The notes below the pieces were generated by a model. The model saw nothing but the letters and a program-made list of their open reading frames with translations, made no database searches and had not been told where the DNA came from. From Macrolepiota albuminosa (taxonomy: Eukaryota; Basidiomycota; Agaricomycetes; Agaricales; Agaricaceae): a DNA stretch of 64,000 nucleotides. The position numbers and the translations under genes were made by a program. This document shows positions 23,926 through 36,387 of the stretch, one piece after another (position 1 is the first letter of the stretch; each line of letters begins with the position of its first letter). The DNA is taken from assembly GCA_027475525.1 (NCBI GenBank), contig JAMWFC010000067.1, positions 248,001 through 312,000 of the forward strand, written 5' to 3'.

Positions 23926-24079
23926 ATTCATTTGTAGTATTACAGCATTATCTCGATCCACATCCCTTTAGCTTACTTTAATACACTTATTAATCACTGT
24001 CCATTCATTTGTAGTATTACAGCATTATCTCGATCCACATCCCTTTAGCTTACTTTAATACACTTATTAATCACTGTCC
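23926..24079. repeat. Exact 77-bp tandem duplication
   Basis: 23926-24002 and 24003-24079 are identical. They lie in the 3' intergenic DNA between two convergent genes. Confidence 0.95.
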
Positions 24080-24375
24080 TTGGAACCCCTACCCTGTAAG
24101 TCACTCCGGCAAAAAAACAGCATCGAACTCTCAAATACCCAACGAGTCTCGTTTGTCGAAGACTTTCAGACGTAACTATTAGACCTCCAGTATAAAAAAA
24201 AATAGACATTAGAGATACGTATACTTAAAGGAATGTTATGTGTATTAGGATAGCAATCTCATGTACTGTAACCGTGATGCAAGGAGAATACATGGATTTA
24301 GTGATGCTCGAGATGTCGCGAATCGTAAATGGGCATTATGTAGAGAGTCTCCACGAAACAAAGAAGACAAGACTT

Positions 24376-26376
24376 CTAAGTTCCTCCACCGATCAGACCC
24401 CATGTCCCAGGTATTCCAAGTCGGCTGCTCCCAGTCCCACTACGCCCGCTTCCAAACATTCTTCCGCCCTTTGTTGTCTTGCCTTTGACTAAAAATCCAG
24501 CAATATTTTCATCGTCATCGTCATCCTCTGAAGTCATCCTTCTCGCGTTCTTTCGTACCCATCCCTTGCCCCAATCTTCTGCTTCTCTCCCATCCCAGTC
24601 CTGGTCCTCCACAATCTTCTGTCGCACACTCCCGCTACGACTCGCTTGATTTGTGCCGACGCTCATGACGCGGCCAGTTCCAGAATATTTCCTGGCTTGC
24701 CCTACGAACGAATTGCTCTCGTCATTGAGGTGTCTTCGCAGACTCACGATAGAGTTCTGTCGCTTCGGGTTCACAAGCATACGCGCAAGATCGAGCTCCC
24801 CCTCCTCTTCACTCGAGCTAATGCGTCCATCACCGTCATCACTAGACTCGCCTTCCATTCCCCATCCACTGAGGTACCTACTCTGTGCATCTCCCTCTCT
24901 AATGCCCTTACCCTTGTCTCTCAGTTTTCCACTCCCAGCCCACTTGTCTCCCTCAGTCTGTGTATTCGCAAGACTAGGCAATCGTCGTTCGCGCTCTGCC
25001 GCCCGTCCGCGTCCGCGCGCTTTCGTCGCGCGCTCCTTCCGATCCCGGTCGCGCTTCTCCCGCGCATCGCCAGTCAAGCCTCGCATTGGTGAAGGAGCAC
25101 GGCTGGTGGGAGCACTCCGGCACACCACACGCGTGCGACTCACTTCGCCCGCACTGGTACTTGCCCTCCCACGCTCGATGCGCGTGAATAGATCTGGTGG
25201 TGCAAAAAATGACTCAACGTTGGACCCTTTGGTCGTATTTGTTGTGTCCAAAAGACCGCTGCATTCGTGCTGCTTGGTATATTGATGAGTAGATGCTTGG
25301 GAGAGTGAACTTCGACTAGGACGAAGTGTCTTGCCAGTAGGAGTAGGTGACTGTGCGGAGTCGCAGTTCGAAGGACCACCAATGTATGCGCCAATACCAC
25401 CGGAGAGGACTGCTCGTGCAACAGTCTTGATCCATGAAGGGGGAAGGGGAGGTTGAACGTTCTCGTTTTGTAGTGATTCAGACTCGGTGTCACAGGTGAA
25501 AGTTCTTTGAAAAGTTCTTTGACGTTCAGCTGCTGATGCATTACGCTTGGCCATGTTCGGTGCGGAGGCTATGTGGCGCAGGTAGGCACCCGCACGAGAG
25601 GCTTGAGGTTGTGCAATATTTAGATAACTTTGACCGGCAACAGGGACGGGAGATGTTCGGGTAGGCTGCACTGGGGCTGTTGATCGGCGAGACGATGAGC
25701 GATGATATTGGTCCGCACGATGGGTCATCTGATGTGTTGAACGAGGGATGCTTTTTTGAGATGATTGAGACTTTGAATATTGGGAGAATCGAGGTACGGG
25801 TGTGGTCATTCGGGAAGCAGGCTGAAGTCTATTCGGGCGAGGTGTGGGCTCTAGGCTCTCAAGGGAGGACGTGATGGGTAAACGTTGACTGGACGACACA
25901 GTCTCTTGGGCCTTTATGAGCTCCTTTTGGCCAAGGGGTGATACTGGCGGAGAGTATGTATCGGTTGTCGTCCCCAGTGAACTCGTTGACCGACTGGCGG
26001 CCGGCATGAGGCCCGCCAGGAATCCCACAAATGCTCCAACACTGTTCCTGACGCCCCCTTGCTGATGATCCCTCAAATGTCCGTCATGGTTCCCGGAACT
26101 TGCCTCGGCGCATTCCCTTTCCGGCGTAAACACGCGGGTCTCCTTGTACCCGGCTTCCCTAAGAAGATCCTCGAGACGTTCATAGGTTTTTGAGGTTCCT
26201 CGTCGATGCAACGGAACCCGTCCAAGGTCTGGGTAACGTGTTCTCGACCGACTTGATCGGGGAGGCGTTGCTGGCAAGGGAGGAGATGTAGACGGAGAAG
26301 ATGTGGATGTTATAGATGTGGATTGAGTAAAACTAGGCGAGGAACTGGAGGAAGAAGGGGACGTTGCATGGGTTAT
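24376..26376 (-). CDS. Arg/Ser-rich protein, unknown function (N-terminal exon unresolved)
   Basis: The main exon 26376-24376 is open for 666 codons and has no early ATG. It follows a good acceptor with branch site (GCTAAC...TTCTACAG), so at least one upstream exon is missing. A frame at 26648-26463 starting MDTSSSKMHT is a candidate but its phase does not fit cleanly. Near the start is a motif that looks conserved (RYPDLGRVPLHRRG, then TYERLEDLLREAGY). Two short Gly/Ala hydrophobic stretches (VGAFVGFLAGLM and VLSGGIGAYIGG) are spaced far apart. The rest is disordered with basic, Ser-rich and acidic (SSEEEGELD) parts. No enzymatic motif. The family looks fungus-specific, but I cannot name it. 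Confidence 0.6.
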   Translation of the reverse strand: MTHATSPSSSSSSPSFTQSTSITSTSSPSTSPPLPATPPRSSRSRTRYPDLGRVPLHRRGTSKTYERLEDLLREAGYKETRVFTPERECAEASSGNHDGHLRDHQQGGVRNSVGAFVGFLAGLMPAASRSTSSLGTTTDTYSPPVSPLGQKELIKAQETVSSSQRLPITSSLESLEPTPRPNRLQPASRMTTPVPRFSQYSKSQSSQKSIPRSTHQMTHRADQYHRSSSRRSTAPVQPTRTSPVPVAGQSYLNIAQPQASRAGAYLRHIASAPNMAKRNASAAERQRTFQRTFTCDTESESLQNENVQPPLPPSWIKTVARAVLSGGIGAYIGGPSNCDSAQSPTPTGKTLRPSRSSLSQASTHQYTKQHECSGLLDTTNTTKGSNVESFFAPPDLFTRIERGRASTSAGEVSRTRVVCRSAPTSRAPSPMRGLTGDAREKRDRDRKERATKARGRGRAAERERRLPSLANTQTEGDKWAGSGKLRDKGKGIREGDAQSRYLSGWGMEGESSDDGDGRISSSEEEGELDLARMLVNPKRQNSIVSLRRHLNDESNSFVGQARKYSGTGRVMSVGTNQASRSGSVRQKIVEDQDWDGREAEDWGKGWVRKNARRMTSEDDDDDENIAGFLVKGKTTKGGRMFGSGRSGTGSSRLGIPGTWGLIGGGT

Positions 26377-26699
26377 CTGTAGAAGATGTTAGCTCTTTCA
26401 AGGTAACAACAACAGAGACAGTATAAAAAGCGACATAATTTTCGGACAGTATGTTTAAGATGCTACAAAAGCGTGCTCGATGGCAACATGACAAGTAAAA
26501 TTTCACTCAGACTTCTGAGTTCGGTTCCCAGAAACGACAATGTCCCTGCGTCGCTCTGCGGCTCGTACGATGTAAGGTTACTTTCCTTGTCATGATAGTT
26601 CGTCTTAGCTGCCGTGTGCATCTTTGAAGAAGAGGTGTCCATTATGATTATGCGAAAAGATATGGCGAATAGGGTCAAATGAGAGCTGCGGCCTCCTAC

Positions 26700-29538
26700 T
26701 TGGTTTCAGTCGTCTGGATATGTTTGTTAACTGTTGCACGCGCAGCTGTAAAGCTGGCCGAGGCTGCCGCAGTGGGAACACGAGAGGAGCGGTAGATTAC
26801 CAGCAGCGATGAATGGTGAGATGAACGGAAACGAGTATCATGAACACCGCGACTCTGCGCCAAGTGACAACACGTGCTCACATTCACGTGCCCTAACTTT
26901 CACCTTTTCTGTGTTTCCCATGCATTCCTCCAATGGATGACTCCAGATTTCAGAAACAAGTTCAGCTAATACGATTGCAATGCTTCTCGCGCGAAAACAT
27001 ACAAAATTGAAAACAGCGAAAACTTCTTAGCAGTATATTTCCAGGTCTCCTTCCGATGCCTTGCAACCATCATTGTAGCTGCCCTCGTGTTCTCCTAGTA
27101 CCGAATGGTTTCCGAGATCCTCGAAACCAGCTAACTTTGAATATTGCGGTCTTTTCACATTCCACAGCTTCATCTGCCTGTGGTTCCAGTTCTCCAAAAC
27201 AATTTCTGCCGCAGTATCGCGGATGTTGTATATTCCATGATAGAGACAAATCACGTCTTGATGAACAACGACAAGGAGTTGTTCGCCTCCCCCTTGCATT
27301 TTTGACTGCTTCTCGAGAATTTTTTCATTCCAGATTGATCGGGGACAAAGAGGCCCGCAACGTGTGTGGCGCTCGCAGATTAAGGCGGTTGGTCATTGCC
27401 TCAGGATCTCTTTTGCTTCCTCTCGCTTCTTTGTATTTCAACCAGTCAATGTGTCCGACCAGTCGCGTTCGATGTACGGAACGAATTCGCCAAGCATCAG
27501 GCTTGGTGCGAGTACTTATTGATTCGAGATGTTACTCTACGGGGCCGATGAATTTTGTTGTGTCCCGTTGGTATTTCGATATTAGTTAGACATCAACCAT
27601 ATGCGTTCGACTCTTTCTTGACAATCAACGCACTCATAATCGTATAAGCCATGTAGGAACAATATTAATTTCCTAGTTTGTCCTGAAGTTGGATATGGGG
27701 AATATGTAGGCAAAGACTTATAGCTTGTTTGCCAGGATCACCTTGTGCGATATATTTGTAGGGCAAGCTTAAAGTCTCCCTCCGAAGAGGGTAGGTTGTT
27801 TTTCGGATGTAGTCTTGGGAGGATCCTTGTCAGGTTGTGCGATCGACGTTACTCTTGAGGGGCGAGCGTCAGCCCTTGAAACTAGATACCGAACAATACG
27901 CATGACTGGTCATGCGTATAATTACAATGAAACTGATTGATTTGATTCGGCGGGCGATGGCCGATCATTGACACGACTGACGAAGATCAGAAGCGTCCAA
28001 TATGAGTCCTGAAGCTTTGAAGGCCTGACGCCCCAGCTACAACATCCATGAGCTTTCATTCTCCATTGACGAAAACTTAAAGCCGCGGCTGAAATCTGCA
28101 ACCGGGAATCGGAGATGCGCCACCTTGGCCCACGAATACAAATATTTACTGTGCTCCATGTGTTTCGTACATCGGCCGCCTCTATAAATATCTTCTATGC
28201 CTTGATCCAAGTTCCATAAATCGTTCAAACGTCCTTTTCAGTCCTTCATGAACTATGCGTTCATATGGTATACATGTCCTTATCAATGTGGCGGCTGTAC
28301 AACCTGAAGAAAAAGAACTAGTAAAGGGATGGATGGCTCGGATTTCCATCTGGCTATACTAATATTACCTCTCACTCCACATGAGACAAGTTCCATTGAA
28401 AAAAAAAGGTCATCAATATTGATGTCGACCTTGCTACATATATCCACTCCATCATCTATAGTTATACTCACGCTGGTCATATTATGTAGCGGGAAGTGCC
28501 TGTAGGTTGCGATGGTCTATAAACGCGTCATCCGCAGCACGATGCTTCGAGTTGACTGTCCAAGTTTGGATCACGTCCTCGGACACATATGGCAGTCTGT
28601 TTGGTCGAATTGACAAGTCCAGTCCATCTCAACTGAAGCTTATATTCATTCATAGTACAAGTTTTTTTCCTAGTGCTGGAGAAGAATGTCACCCAGTTAT
28701 GGAAACAACTTACGATCCTGGAACCTGCAGAATTATCTCTATCTTGGTAAGAGTTCAAACGTTCAAAAGTTGTTCCGGTCCACTCATTGCCACGGCTTAC
28801 CTCAATGGCAGGATAACGAGATCGATGACATGTAAATTTCCCGACATTATCACCTTCGAATTTCGTTGCTTAATTTGTACAGCCCTTCCTCTGGACGCCT
28901 CGCCGTAGAGAGCTAGGCTTTTATCATTCTGCTATAATTGCCATGTCCTGGGCCGTGTCCTTTTTCTCCGTTACCCTCTTCAGCGGCGCCGCGGTAGAAC
29001 ATGTGTAGTTCGAACCATTGTTGGCTTTTTGACCTGTTTTATTGACTATAAACTCATACGGCCTCTCCCTGTATTGAGGCGACCATAGGTATTGCACCAC
29101 AGCTACGACTTGCCCCCTTCATCGAATCTCGTACAGCACGATAACTACGTCCAATCAATAAGACGGACAAGCCAACGATATTTGAGAACGCGATGGTTGA
29201 AAAAAAAAAGTTTGAGAATGAGTGATGTGGACAGTAAATGGGATCTGCGTATTACCATTGAGGATTGCAATAATAAGCAGATCCACTGTGCTTTAAATCT
29301 CGATGTGGCTCCGTCGTCGTTTGAACTGGGCCAGTCACGATGTTGTTCACGTTATGAAATAGCAAAGTGTTCTAACAACCAAAACCTCGGTTCATTACCA
29401 CCAATTTTCGGATAGACCCTGGGATTTCATCTCACGTGCATGATATAGAACCGAAGTTCGAAGAGTATGTACGGTACCGGATTGGCTGGGTAAACTGTCA
29501 ACCGGTTAAGTAGCTAGGCCGTTCCATGATAGAAGTGA
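26700..29538. other. About 2.8 kb without a supported gene
   Basis: Several open frames of 60-180 codons occur on both strands (for example 27056-27589 plus), but none has a splice plan, start context or protein-like composition that I trust. No repeats or RNA genes seen. Confidence 0.4.
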
Positions 29539-30374
29539 TTAAGCTTTTGGAGGATCTGGAGGGTATTTAATATTCTGTGCGGTTTTCTCAAAAGGCATGG
29601 ATGAGGGGTCTTCAGGCCCTAGAAACGTGAGATCTGTGACCCTCGATGCATACATACCCCTCGAGTAGACCGTCACCTTTCTTCCTTCTAGTACCTCTCG
29701 TGCTTCCGGTTGGTACAAGCCCCTAATTTTCATGATTGAAACCTTGGAGAGCTCAGTCCACTCAGCTATCTTTGCAAGTCTCTTTCGCTTGACCGGACGC
29801 AAGAATTTAGTACTTCCGAGGCTCGGCTTCGAGTCTGCGACAACAAAGGTAAAACAAAACAGTGTGAGGCCACTGCGCTGACTACTGTGTGTTTCATATT
29901 CTCGTAAAGTGATTTGGAACGCCAGTTAATCTCATTTTTGGAGCAGAAAATAAAACAAATGTTAAGTTGGAAGCCTTATAGATTGTAAACGATCAATCTT
30001 GCCCCTGAAGGGATCTGGAGCAGAAAATAAAACAAATGTTAAGTTGGAAGCCTTATAGATTGTAAACGATCAATCTTGCCCCTGAAGGGATCTGGAGCGT
30101 CATGGTATAGCGCAGCGAACGGCAATTAGCCTGAGCGGATTTATGGCTCGAAGGAACAGGTGGATTAAGCAGGGTAGAAAGTAACGATCGAACTTCGGAC
30201 TCGGAAGGAAACTCCGGACGCCACCGATCCGTCCAGTTTGATCTCGGCCTTCATCATGGAGGATGGTCCAAACTCAAGTAAAAACAATTCCCCAAGCAAA
30301 CTTGAATGCTCACAAGCTCTGGAGCATCCCTCTGATGGCCATCTGGCAGAATTTAGCATTCCAAAGCTCTGCAT
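29539..30374 (-). CDS. Candidate two-part gene, unknown function
   Basis: The downstream exon follows a TTGTCGCAG acceptor near 29838 and is open to the stop at 29539. Its composition is protein-like (RPVKRKRLAKIAEW near its start, PSSMPFEKTAQNIKYPPDP near its end). The first part is a frame starting at ATG 30374 with a TATATA element about 45 nt upstream. The joint between them is unclear because an exact 77-bp duplication (29940-30093) lies in the middle. The two parts may belong to different genes, or be remnants. Confidence 0.3.
29940..30093. repeat. Exact 77-bp tandem duplication
   Basis: 29940-30016 equals 30017-30093 without mismatch. It lies within the candidate gene above. Confidence 0.95.
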
Positions 30375-30870
30375 ATGATTTTTACAATCTATTTCGAGTA
30401 CGACCGGATTGAATGTCTATATATAACATTTTACATCTTGTGTGGTGAATAATGCAACTGCTCAGCCGACTAGCTAAAGACTAGCATACCGACCTCCATG
30501 AGCCAGGAGGACAGCCTGAGGTAACGGTCGGTTACCGTAATGGTATTGCATTCCTCGGCGGCGATCGCTTCAAGTGAGTGTTTTCCCCAGCCAGGAAAGG
30601 CCAAAAAGAAAAAAACCTGAAAAGTATATAACCCGTCGCCCAAATTCTAAGCCTAGAATTTCCTTATGTATGCTTTGGCGGACTGTGTAGCTTCATTTCC
30701 GTAGGCCTGGTCCTCCCGACAGGCTACTTTAGATGAGGAATTGTACGAAGATTATTTGAGGTAATTTAACTCCAAGCTTACCTTCATGAAAAAATAGTTG
30801 TTTAAGAAGAAAACCGTACCTGACTAGATAGAAGCGACGGGTGTTATGTCTATTGGCCGTTGCCACAGAC

Positions 30871-31024
30871 GGCCACCTGGATTACTTCATTCCTCCATCT
30901 CTCCGCCGATTAAGATGACGCGTCCTGCCCTGCTTCATATAAATTCGGGCCACCTGGATTACTTCATTCCTCCATCTCTCCGCCGATTAAGATGACGCGT
31001 CCTGCCCTGCTTCATATAAATTCG
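30871..31024. repeat. Exact 77-bp tandem duplication
   Basis: 30871-30947 equals 30948-31024. It sits just upstream of the pseudokinase gene and doubles a short CATATAAATTC element that may be its TATA box. Confidence 0.95.
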
Positions 31025-31090
31025 TTCATGGATTCTTGAACTTTATCCTTTCGCACCAACCTCGGAAGGGTGCGAGCAAGAGCCACAAAG

Positions 31091-32225
31091 ATGTCCTTAA
31101 ACGTATCCAACGTTGTATGTGATATTTTGACGACTATTTCCGCTACTGCATAGATTTGGTCTTTTTAGCAACTTGCCGTTTCTCCAGCGCGTTTTGAGGG
31201 AACCATATATCGCACATACTTGTTGTTAAATGGCACTGTGGCGGCTAGTGTGAGAATACCCACAATATTTATCTACGAGGCATTGATAGCTTATTGCTGC
31301 AGGTGGCATGCATACCAACACTTCCAGACCATCGTATCGCATTCAAAAAGGTTCGGCGACGCATAACCTCTGGTGTGCAGTTCTCGGTCTGATCTCGCCT
31401 CAGTTGCTACAATGCCTTCAACGTCAAGAACAACAGTATCCTGTTGCCCATAAACATCAACACATTACCACCTCCATTATTTGCGATCTTTTGGAGACGC
31501 AGCTTCTCATCAGAATTTGGTTTAAAGATGACATTCTTTCGAAAGCTGAAACCACAGAGCAGGTGGGTATAATTCATCTTTTAGGCTCTCCGTTATTGAA
31601 CAAAAGTATTCTAGTTCAGACGGCTAATCCAAGTTGCCAAAGCTCTTGAGCATCTTCACCTACATAAGATAGTACATGGTCATTTACATCCAGTAAGCTC
31701 GTTAAGCTTTGGAAGAGCGTCGTTAACGCTCTCGTCGCCATTCATTCGGTCCAGGGTAATATTTTCATCACTGCTCGAGGTGACGCCACCATTGCAGACG
31801 TATCCATCAATATGTTTGCTCGTGCCTTCACATCACAGGAGTTCAGGATACCATTAGAGCCTTCGTCTGTATACCAGGCCCCAGAGGCCTTGGACCCTCG
31901 CCAGATGGACCTACGTCCATCTTCGGATGTTTATGCGTTTGCATCAATAGTCTATGCCGTGAGAGTCAATGATCCTGATATTTATATTCTAACTCCTGTC
32001 CAGGTTATGACTGGACACTCGCCACGGGACGCAAGCTCAATCCAATCAATCCGGGACTCAATCGAAGAGATCTCACTCTTTGGAAATTCACATATTCTCA
32101 AGCCAACGGTCATTGCAGACAACCTATGGCAAGTTCTCTCAAGGTGCTGGTCCTACGACCCAGAAGATCGACCAACAATGAAAGATATTGTCTTTGAGCT
32201 GGAGGATATCTTCCTTTACATGTAA
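31091..32225 (+). CDS. Protein kinase-like protein, probable pseudokinase
   Basis: The first exon starts at ATG 31091 and ends at 31114. The next begins at 31169 with ARFEGTIYR, which resembles a degenerate nucleotide-binding loop region. The middle, 31250-31640, is unresolved; the IAFKKVRRRI segment recalls the beta-3 lysine strand. From about 31620 the kinase C-lobe is clear: ALEHLHLHKIVHGHLHP, intron 31693-31754, then GNIF...IADVS, YQAPEALD, SDVYAFASIVY, intron 31959-32003, VMTGHSP and a final CWSYDPEDRPTM. The catalytic loop normally reads HRD or HGD; here the Asp is His (HGH). The DFG motif reads DVS. The fold is kept while two catalytic positions are lost, so it is unlikely to phosphorylate anything. 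It is related to the TKL-like kinases expanded in Agaricomycetes. Confidence 0.75.
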
Positions 32226-32570
32226 CCACGTTTGGCACTAATACAACTCACTATGGTCTATGAAAAACAAAGGATTGGTCCAAGCTCGATACATGTGATT
32301 CGTCTGGATAAGTTGAATACAGAGTGCACGGAGAACAACGAGAAGCATGACGACAACAAGGACAAACGTAACGACCGAAAGCGATGAGGAGAACCGGGTT
32401 TCCATAGCAAATTTCGAGGTTTGGTAAAGAGGGGACGGTAAACGACGAGAGCAGAGCTCCGGGAGGTGCGTAGGAATTGCAAAAGATGAGAGTGATAAAG
32501 GGATTTCGCTTTGACAAACAAACACAGCATAAAGGATAGCACGGCAAATGACTCATCTTGATTTTCTGAG
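32226..32570. other. Short region between convergent genes
   Basis: Probably the 3' UTRs of the pseudokinase and the RING/RRM gene. Nothing else seen. Confidence 0.4.
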
Positions 32571-35500
32571 TTACATTTGGGAAAGACCTGCGAGCCTTTG
32601 CGCAAGGGCCTGCACTAATTGCGCCTCAACTCCAAATTCACGGGCAAGCTCCACGAGAGCCATCTTATCCTCAATGTCACTTCCAGAGGTAGGAGTGGGA
32701 GGTAACACTGTTTTGCATCCGACGATGTTGGTGACGCGGTCGCATCCTTCACGATCACTAGGAGTTCGGGGCTCTGATTGTGCACTTAAAACTGGTCCAC
32801 GGCCTAAAGGACAGGCATGCGACGCGGAAGTTTCGAGGAACTCGGCGAATTTGGACAGCTGTTGAGCCGTGAACGCTGGGCAAAAGTGGTGAGGACAAAG
32901 AAGCACGTATTGTGAGTCACGAACCATGGCACCTCAGAGCGGTCTTTACAAGTTCGGAAGCAAGATCGAGAGAATATTCGTTGTCATCTCCGTTCTTGCT
33001 TTCAGAGTCGACACGCGAAAGCAATATCTGCACAGCAGCTGGGGCAAAAAGGTGTCACATAAGAACAACCTTGAATGAGAACTTTGTATAGGATAACTGA
33101 CCATAGGTAATATCTGTAATTAACGATGACAGCACAATGAATCCATGTTTTGCGGTATGTTGGGGTCTGGTGAGGGTACTTACCGTACAAGGTATCCCTC
33201 ACAGTCGAAGACCAGAACACACGGCTATCGACGTCGGAGGGAAATTTACTCAAAATGCTCATCAACGAATGGAACGGCAAAGTTGGAGCCTTCAAAAAGT
33301 GAGACTACAGAGCAATCTTGAGCTCCGACATGATACGGGTAAAAGAGCGCTCACGTCAGGTTCTTTGATGAGATGTAGAAGGCCAACCACCTCATTCTCC
33401 CCAATCAAACCTCCTTCCAGTGCGCTGATGACCTGATCACTATCCAATCCTGCAAGTGAGGGACGAGAACTATCAAAAGAGCCCCGCCAAGTGGGGAATA
33501 GCTGTATATGAAACTCCAGTCAGCAAATGATACCTAAAACGGTTCAAAACAAAATTGAATGGAAAATCCCGATCCGTCGAAATCACCTCACAGGCGAAAT
33601 GATGGGGGGACGAAGCTATGTCTGCTAAACAACGGAACGATAGTGCCTGTCCGAATGGAAGATGCGGCATTAACTGTCAAAGTGATACGATCACAAGTGT
33701 AGGAAGCGGCCGAAAGATAAAAAGGGAGACACTCTGACTGTGATTAGCGAGAAAAGCGAGACGAGAGACAATGTAGCAAGGGAGCACGCGTATATGAGCA
33801 AGGGGTAGTAAATTGAAGGAAGCACGGTGTCGTATGAGAGTGTGGAAACCGGGGAAGAAGACACGCTGGACAGATTTCACAGCGGCGGCAAGTGAAAAAA
33901 GACTCCCCAAGCTCCCAAAGATAAGCAAAGAGACCGGCAACGCCAAAAAAGGAGAAAGTAAACCAAAAACATAAATCATGATTAAACAAGGAGAGGGAAG
34001 ACCTACATCAGCCATCAGCTCTTCCTGGCCGCTTCTGGTGATAGTAACACCCCGCGCCCTCCTACCCTTTCCTAATACGCTGCCTCTTTCTCGGGGTTTA
34101 CCGTGAGGCGACTCGCCCTGAGCCTCACCCCGCAGGATCCGGCCTGCAATAGCAACGTCTGCAACCTCAACGTAGGCATGACTCATCGTCTTTCCTCGTT
34201 TATCGAGTAGAACGTGAACTCGTTCCAAGGGCTGCTGTAACCATTTTTGGATCTGCGGCGGTGTAATGTCCTGATAGGTATGATTAGAGCGAATAAAGAC
34301 AAAAATCCACAAACGTAAATTGAGGGGAAATGGACAAGCGCAGCGATACACGTACCCAGGGGACGTTGTCTATCCGAAGAACGACGTTTTCATCATTCTT
34401 TCCTTTCCTTCCGCCCCGTTCGCACGCTGTCGCAGCGTTCTGTCCGTCTGAGTCAATCTTCTCGTGGAATCTATTGGGACGCTCCTCACGCTTGGGTGTG
34501 CTCGCGCGTGCATTATCAATTCCCAGTCCGAACTCGAAAGCAGTTTCAAGTCCAGGCACGCGACCATTATTGCTCTCAGGTGATGAAAAAAGGGGATCCA
34601 TGAAGCTCCTGCCAGTGTCTCCATCGGGTGTCTTGCGCTCGTCGGCAGACATGGTCGCAGCGATCTTGAGGCCGTCGACAGAGATTAACTTAAAGTCCGC
34701 GACCTTTGCGCGGCAAACGGCGCATTCCATGTCCTTTTCACCGACTATATTGAGAGCGCTCGTTAGACAGGACGAGCAAAGTGGGTGCCCGCAAGGGGCA
34801 AGAACGGCGAGAGTACGCAGAGAGGGTGCAAGACAGACTGAGCAGCCCGAGTCCTGGGCTGGATTCTCCTTGGTTTCGGTCATGACCATGGGCTTGGCTA
34901 TCTCAAGACCTTTTGTTGGTGCGATATCTGATGGGGCGGGAATAGGGACCCAGGCAGGCCCACCTGTATAACCATCGCGTGGCATCATACCGGGTGTAGA
35001 GACAGAAAGCTTTGAAGCAATGCCCCAAGGCTGATGAGGTTGCGGAAACTCGTTTTGTGCAGGTGCGAACATGTTAGAGTCACGGAATTGCTGTTGTGTA
35101 TGGAAGTAGTGCTCGACGCTCTCCGCAATTCTACCGGGAGCGTTACCATGGAATGGATCAGAAAATGGCACCTGTGAACGAGAGAAAAATTGCTGCTGCT
35201 GACTGTATGATGGGAGGAGAGGAAGATTATAGTTGGGATATCCAAATGTGTTCGAGTTATGGTCGAATGTATTATTATTTTTTAAGTGGAAGCGCCGCTC
35301 CATCAAGGAGTCGTTCGCGGTTTCTTGGTCATGAGCGTATTCAAAGTCATTTTCAAAGTCATTCTCATCGATATCAAAGAGGTCAAGGGAGGTATCCTGA
35401 TTAAGGCCGAGGGTGAAGGTATGGTTCATATCATTCGCATTATATCGTGACGGAGTCCACACCTGCAGAGGAGGGTCAATTACATGCAAGGTTCGAGAAA

Positions 35501-36387
35501 AAAAAACTTTTACTGGACCGAAAGCTTCCCTCCTTCGTGTTGCCGCTGGATCCGTCAGACTACCTTTCAGTTTGAGCTGCCTTGCGAGAGCACGGTTGGG
35601 AGGAGGTGTGGACATCACATTGACGTTCTGAGACTGGTTAAGGCGACGTAAGGCAAGAGGCGACGATGGCTGTGCAAGAGGGCGCGCAGGCGTACGAGTA
35701 TTCTGGGGCGATGGGAAAGAACGAGTGATCGGAGAAGGAAGGTGGGACTGGGCGCGAGGTCTGTTCAGTGGAGCAAATCCTGGGCCCCTTTGATTCAATA
35801 TTAACGAAGGAGCCAGAAGAGCTACAAGCATATGAGATACTTGGAGACAGGTGTATGCTCATTAGACAGACCTTCTTCAGTAGAGATGAATCCAGATTCG
35901 TTAGCTGTGTCAGAGGCTGTTCGGTCGCTGGCTATATGCGTCTAATGAGACTATGGATCTCCTAAAACGCTGCGTGGCGCATACCTTCATCGTCACCAAA
36001 ATGAGAATCATCGTTCATCGATGAGACTTTGATGCCGTTCTCGTTAGCCCTTGAACGCCAATTTTCTGCGATGTCGGCAAGACTATGGTCTTTGTTGTCC
36101 GCTCTCACGGATGGACTGGCAACATTTGGAGAGAAGGCAAGATGCCTGCTGGTATGATCTGAGTCTGGGGTGTTGAGGGTGGAGCCACCCGAGGTTGAGG
36201 AGGTGAACGAGCGCAGGCTGAGTGGGGTGTAAGGGCTGGTGGGGGTGAGTGGAGACCTGTAGAAGGACTGGGAGGACGAATAGCGATGGCCTGTGCGCTG
36301 TGATGGGAGGCGCTGAGGGGTGACCGGCTGGCTCTTGTGCGACGAGCGAGCCATCGCGGGCGACGTCGGGACTGAATGGCACGGCAT
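32571..36387 (-). CDS. RING finger plus RRM-like protein
   Basis: First exons are firm: 36387-35985, 35904-35872, 35821-35514, 35462-34356 and 34270-34007, all phase-consistent. Later exons lie between about 33670 and the stop at 32571; their joints are only approximate. Order: Ser/Pro-rich disordered N-terminus; Asn/Gln-rich middle; a RING of C3HC4 type (CSVC...CGHPLCSSC...CAVC) in exon 4; then an RRM-like fold split by an intron (VVLRIDNVPW / DITPPQIQKWL...SHAYVEV). A C-terminal helical region follows (FGQALSFRCLADIA, LDSDQVISALEGGLIG). The protein exceeds 900 aa. RING domains usually act as ubiquitin ligases and RRMs bind RNA, so a role in RNA regulation with ubiquitin transfer is plausible, but this is inference from domains only. 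Confidence 0.8.

Noticed and set aside
27056..27589. 177-codon open frame on the plus strand
   Set aside because: Cys/Arg/Ser-rich composition, no start context, no splice plan; the opposite strand is equally open over part of it.
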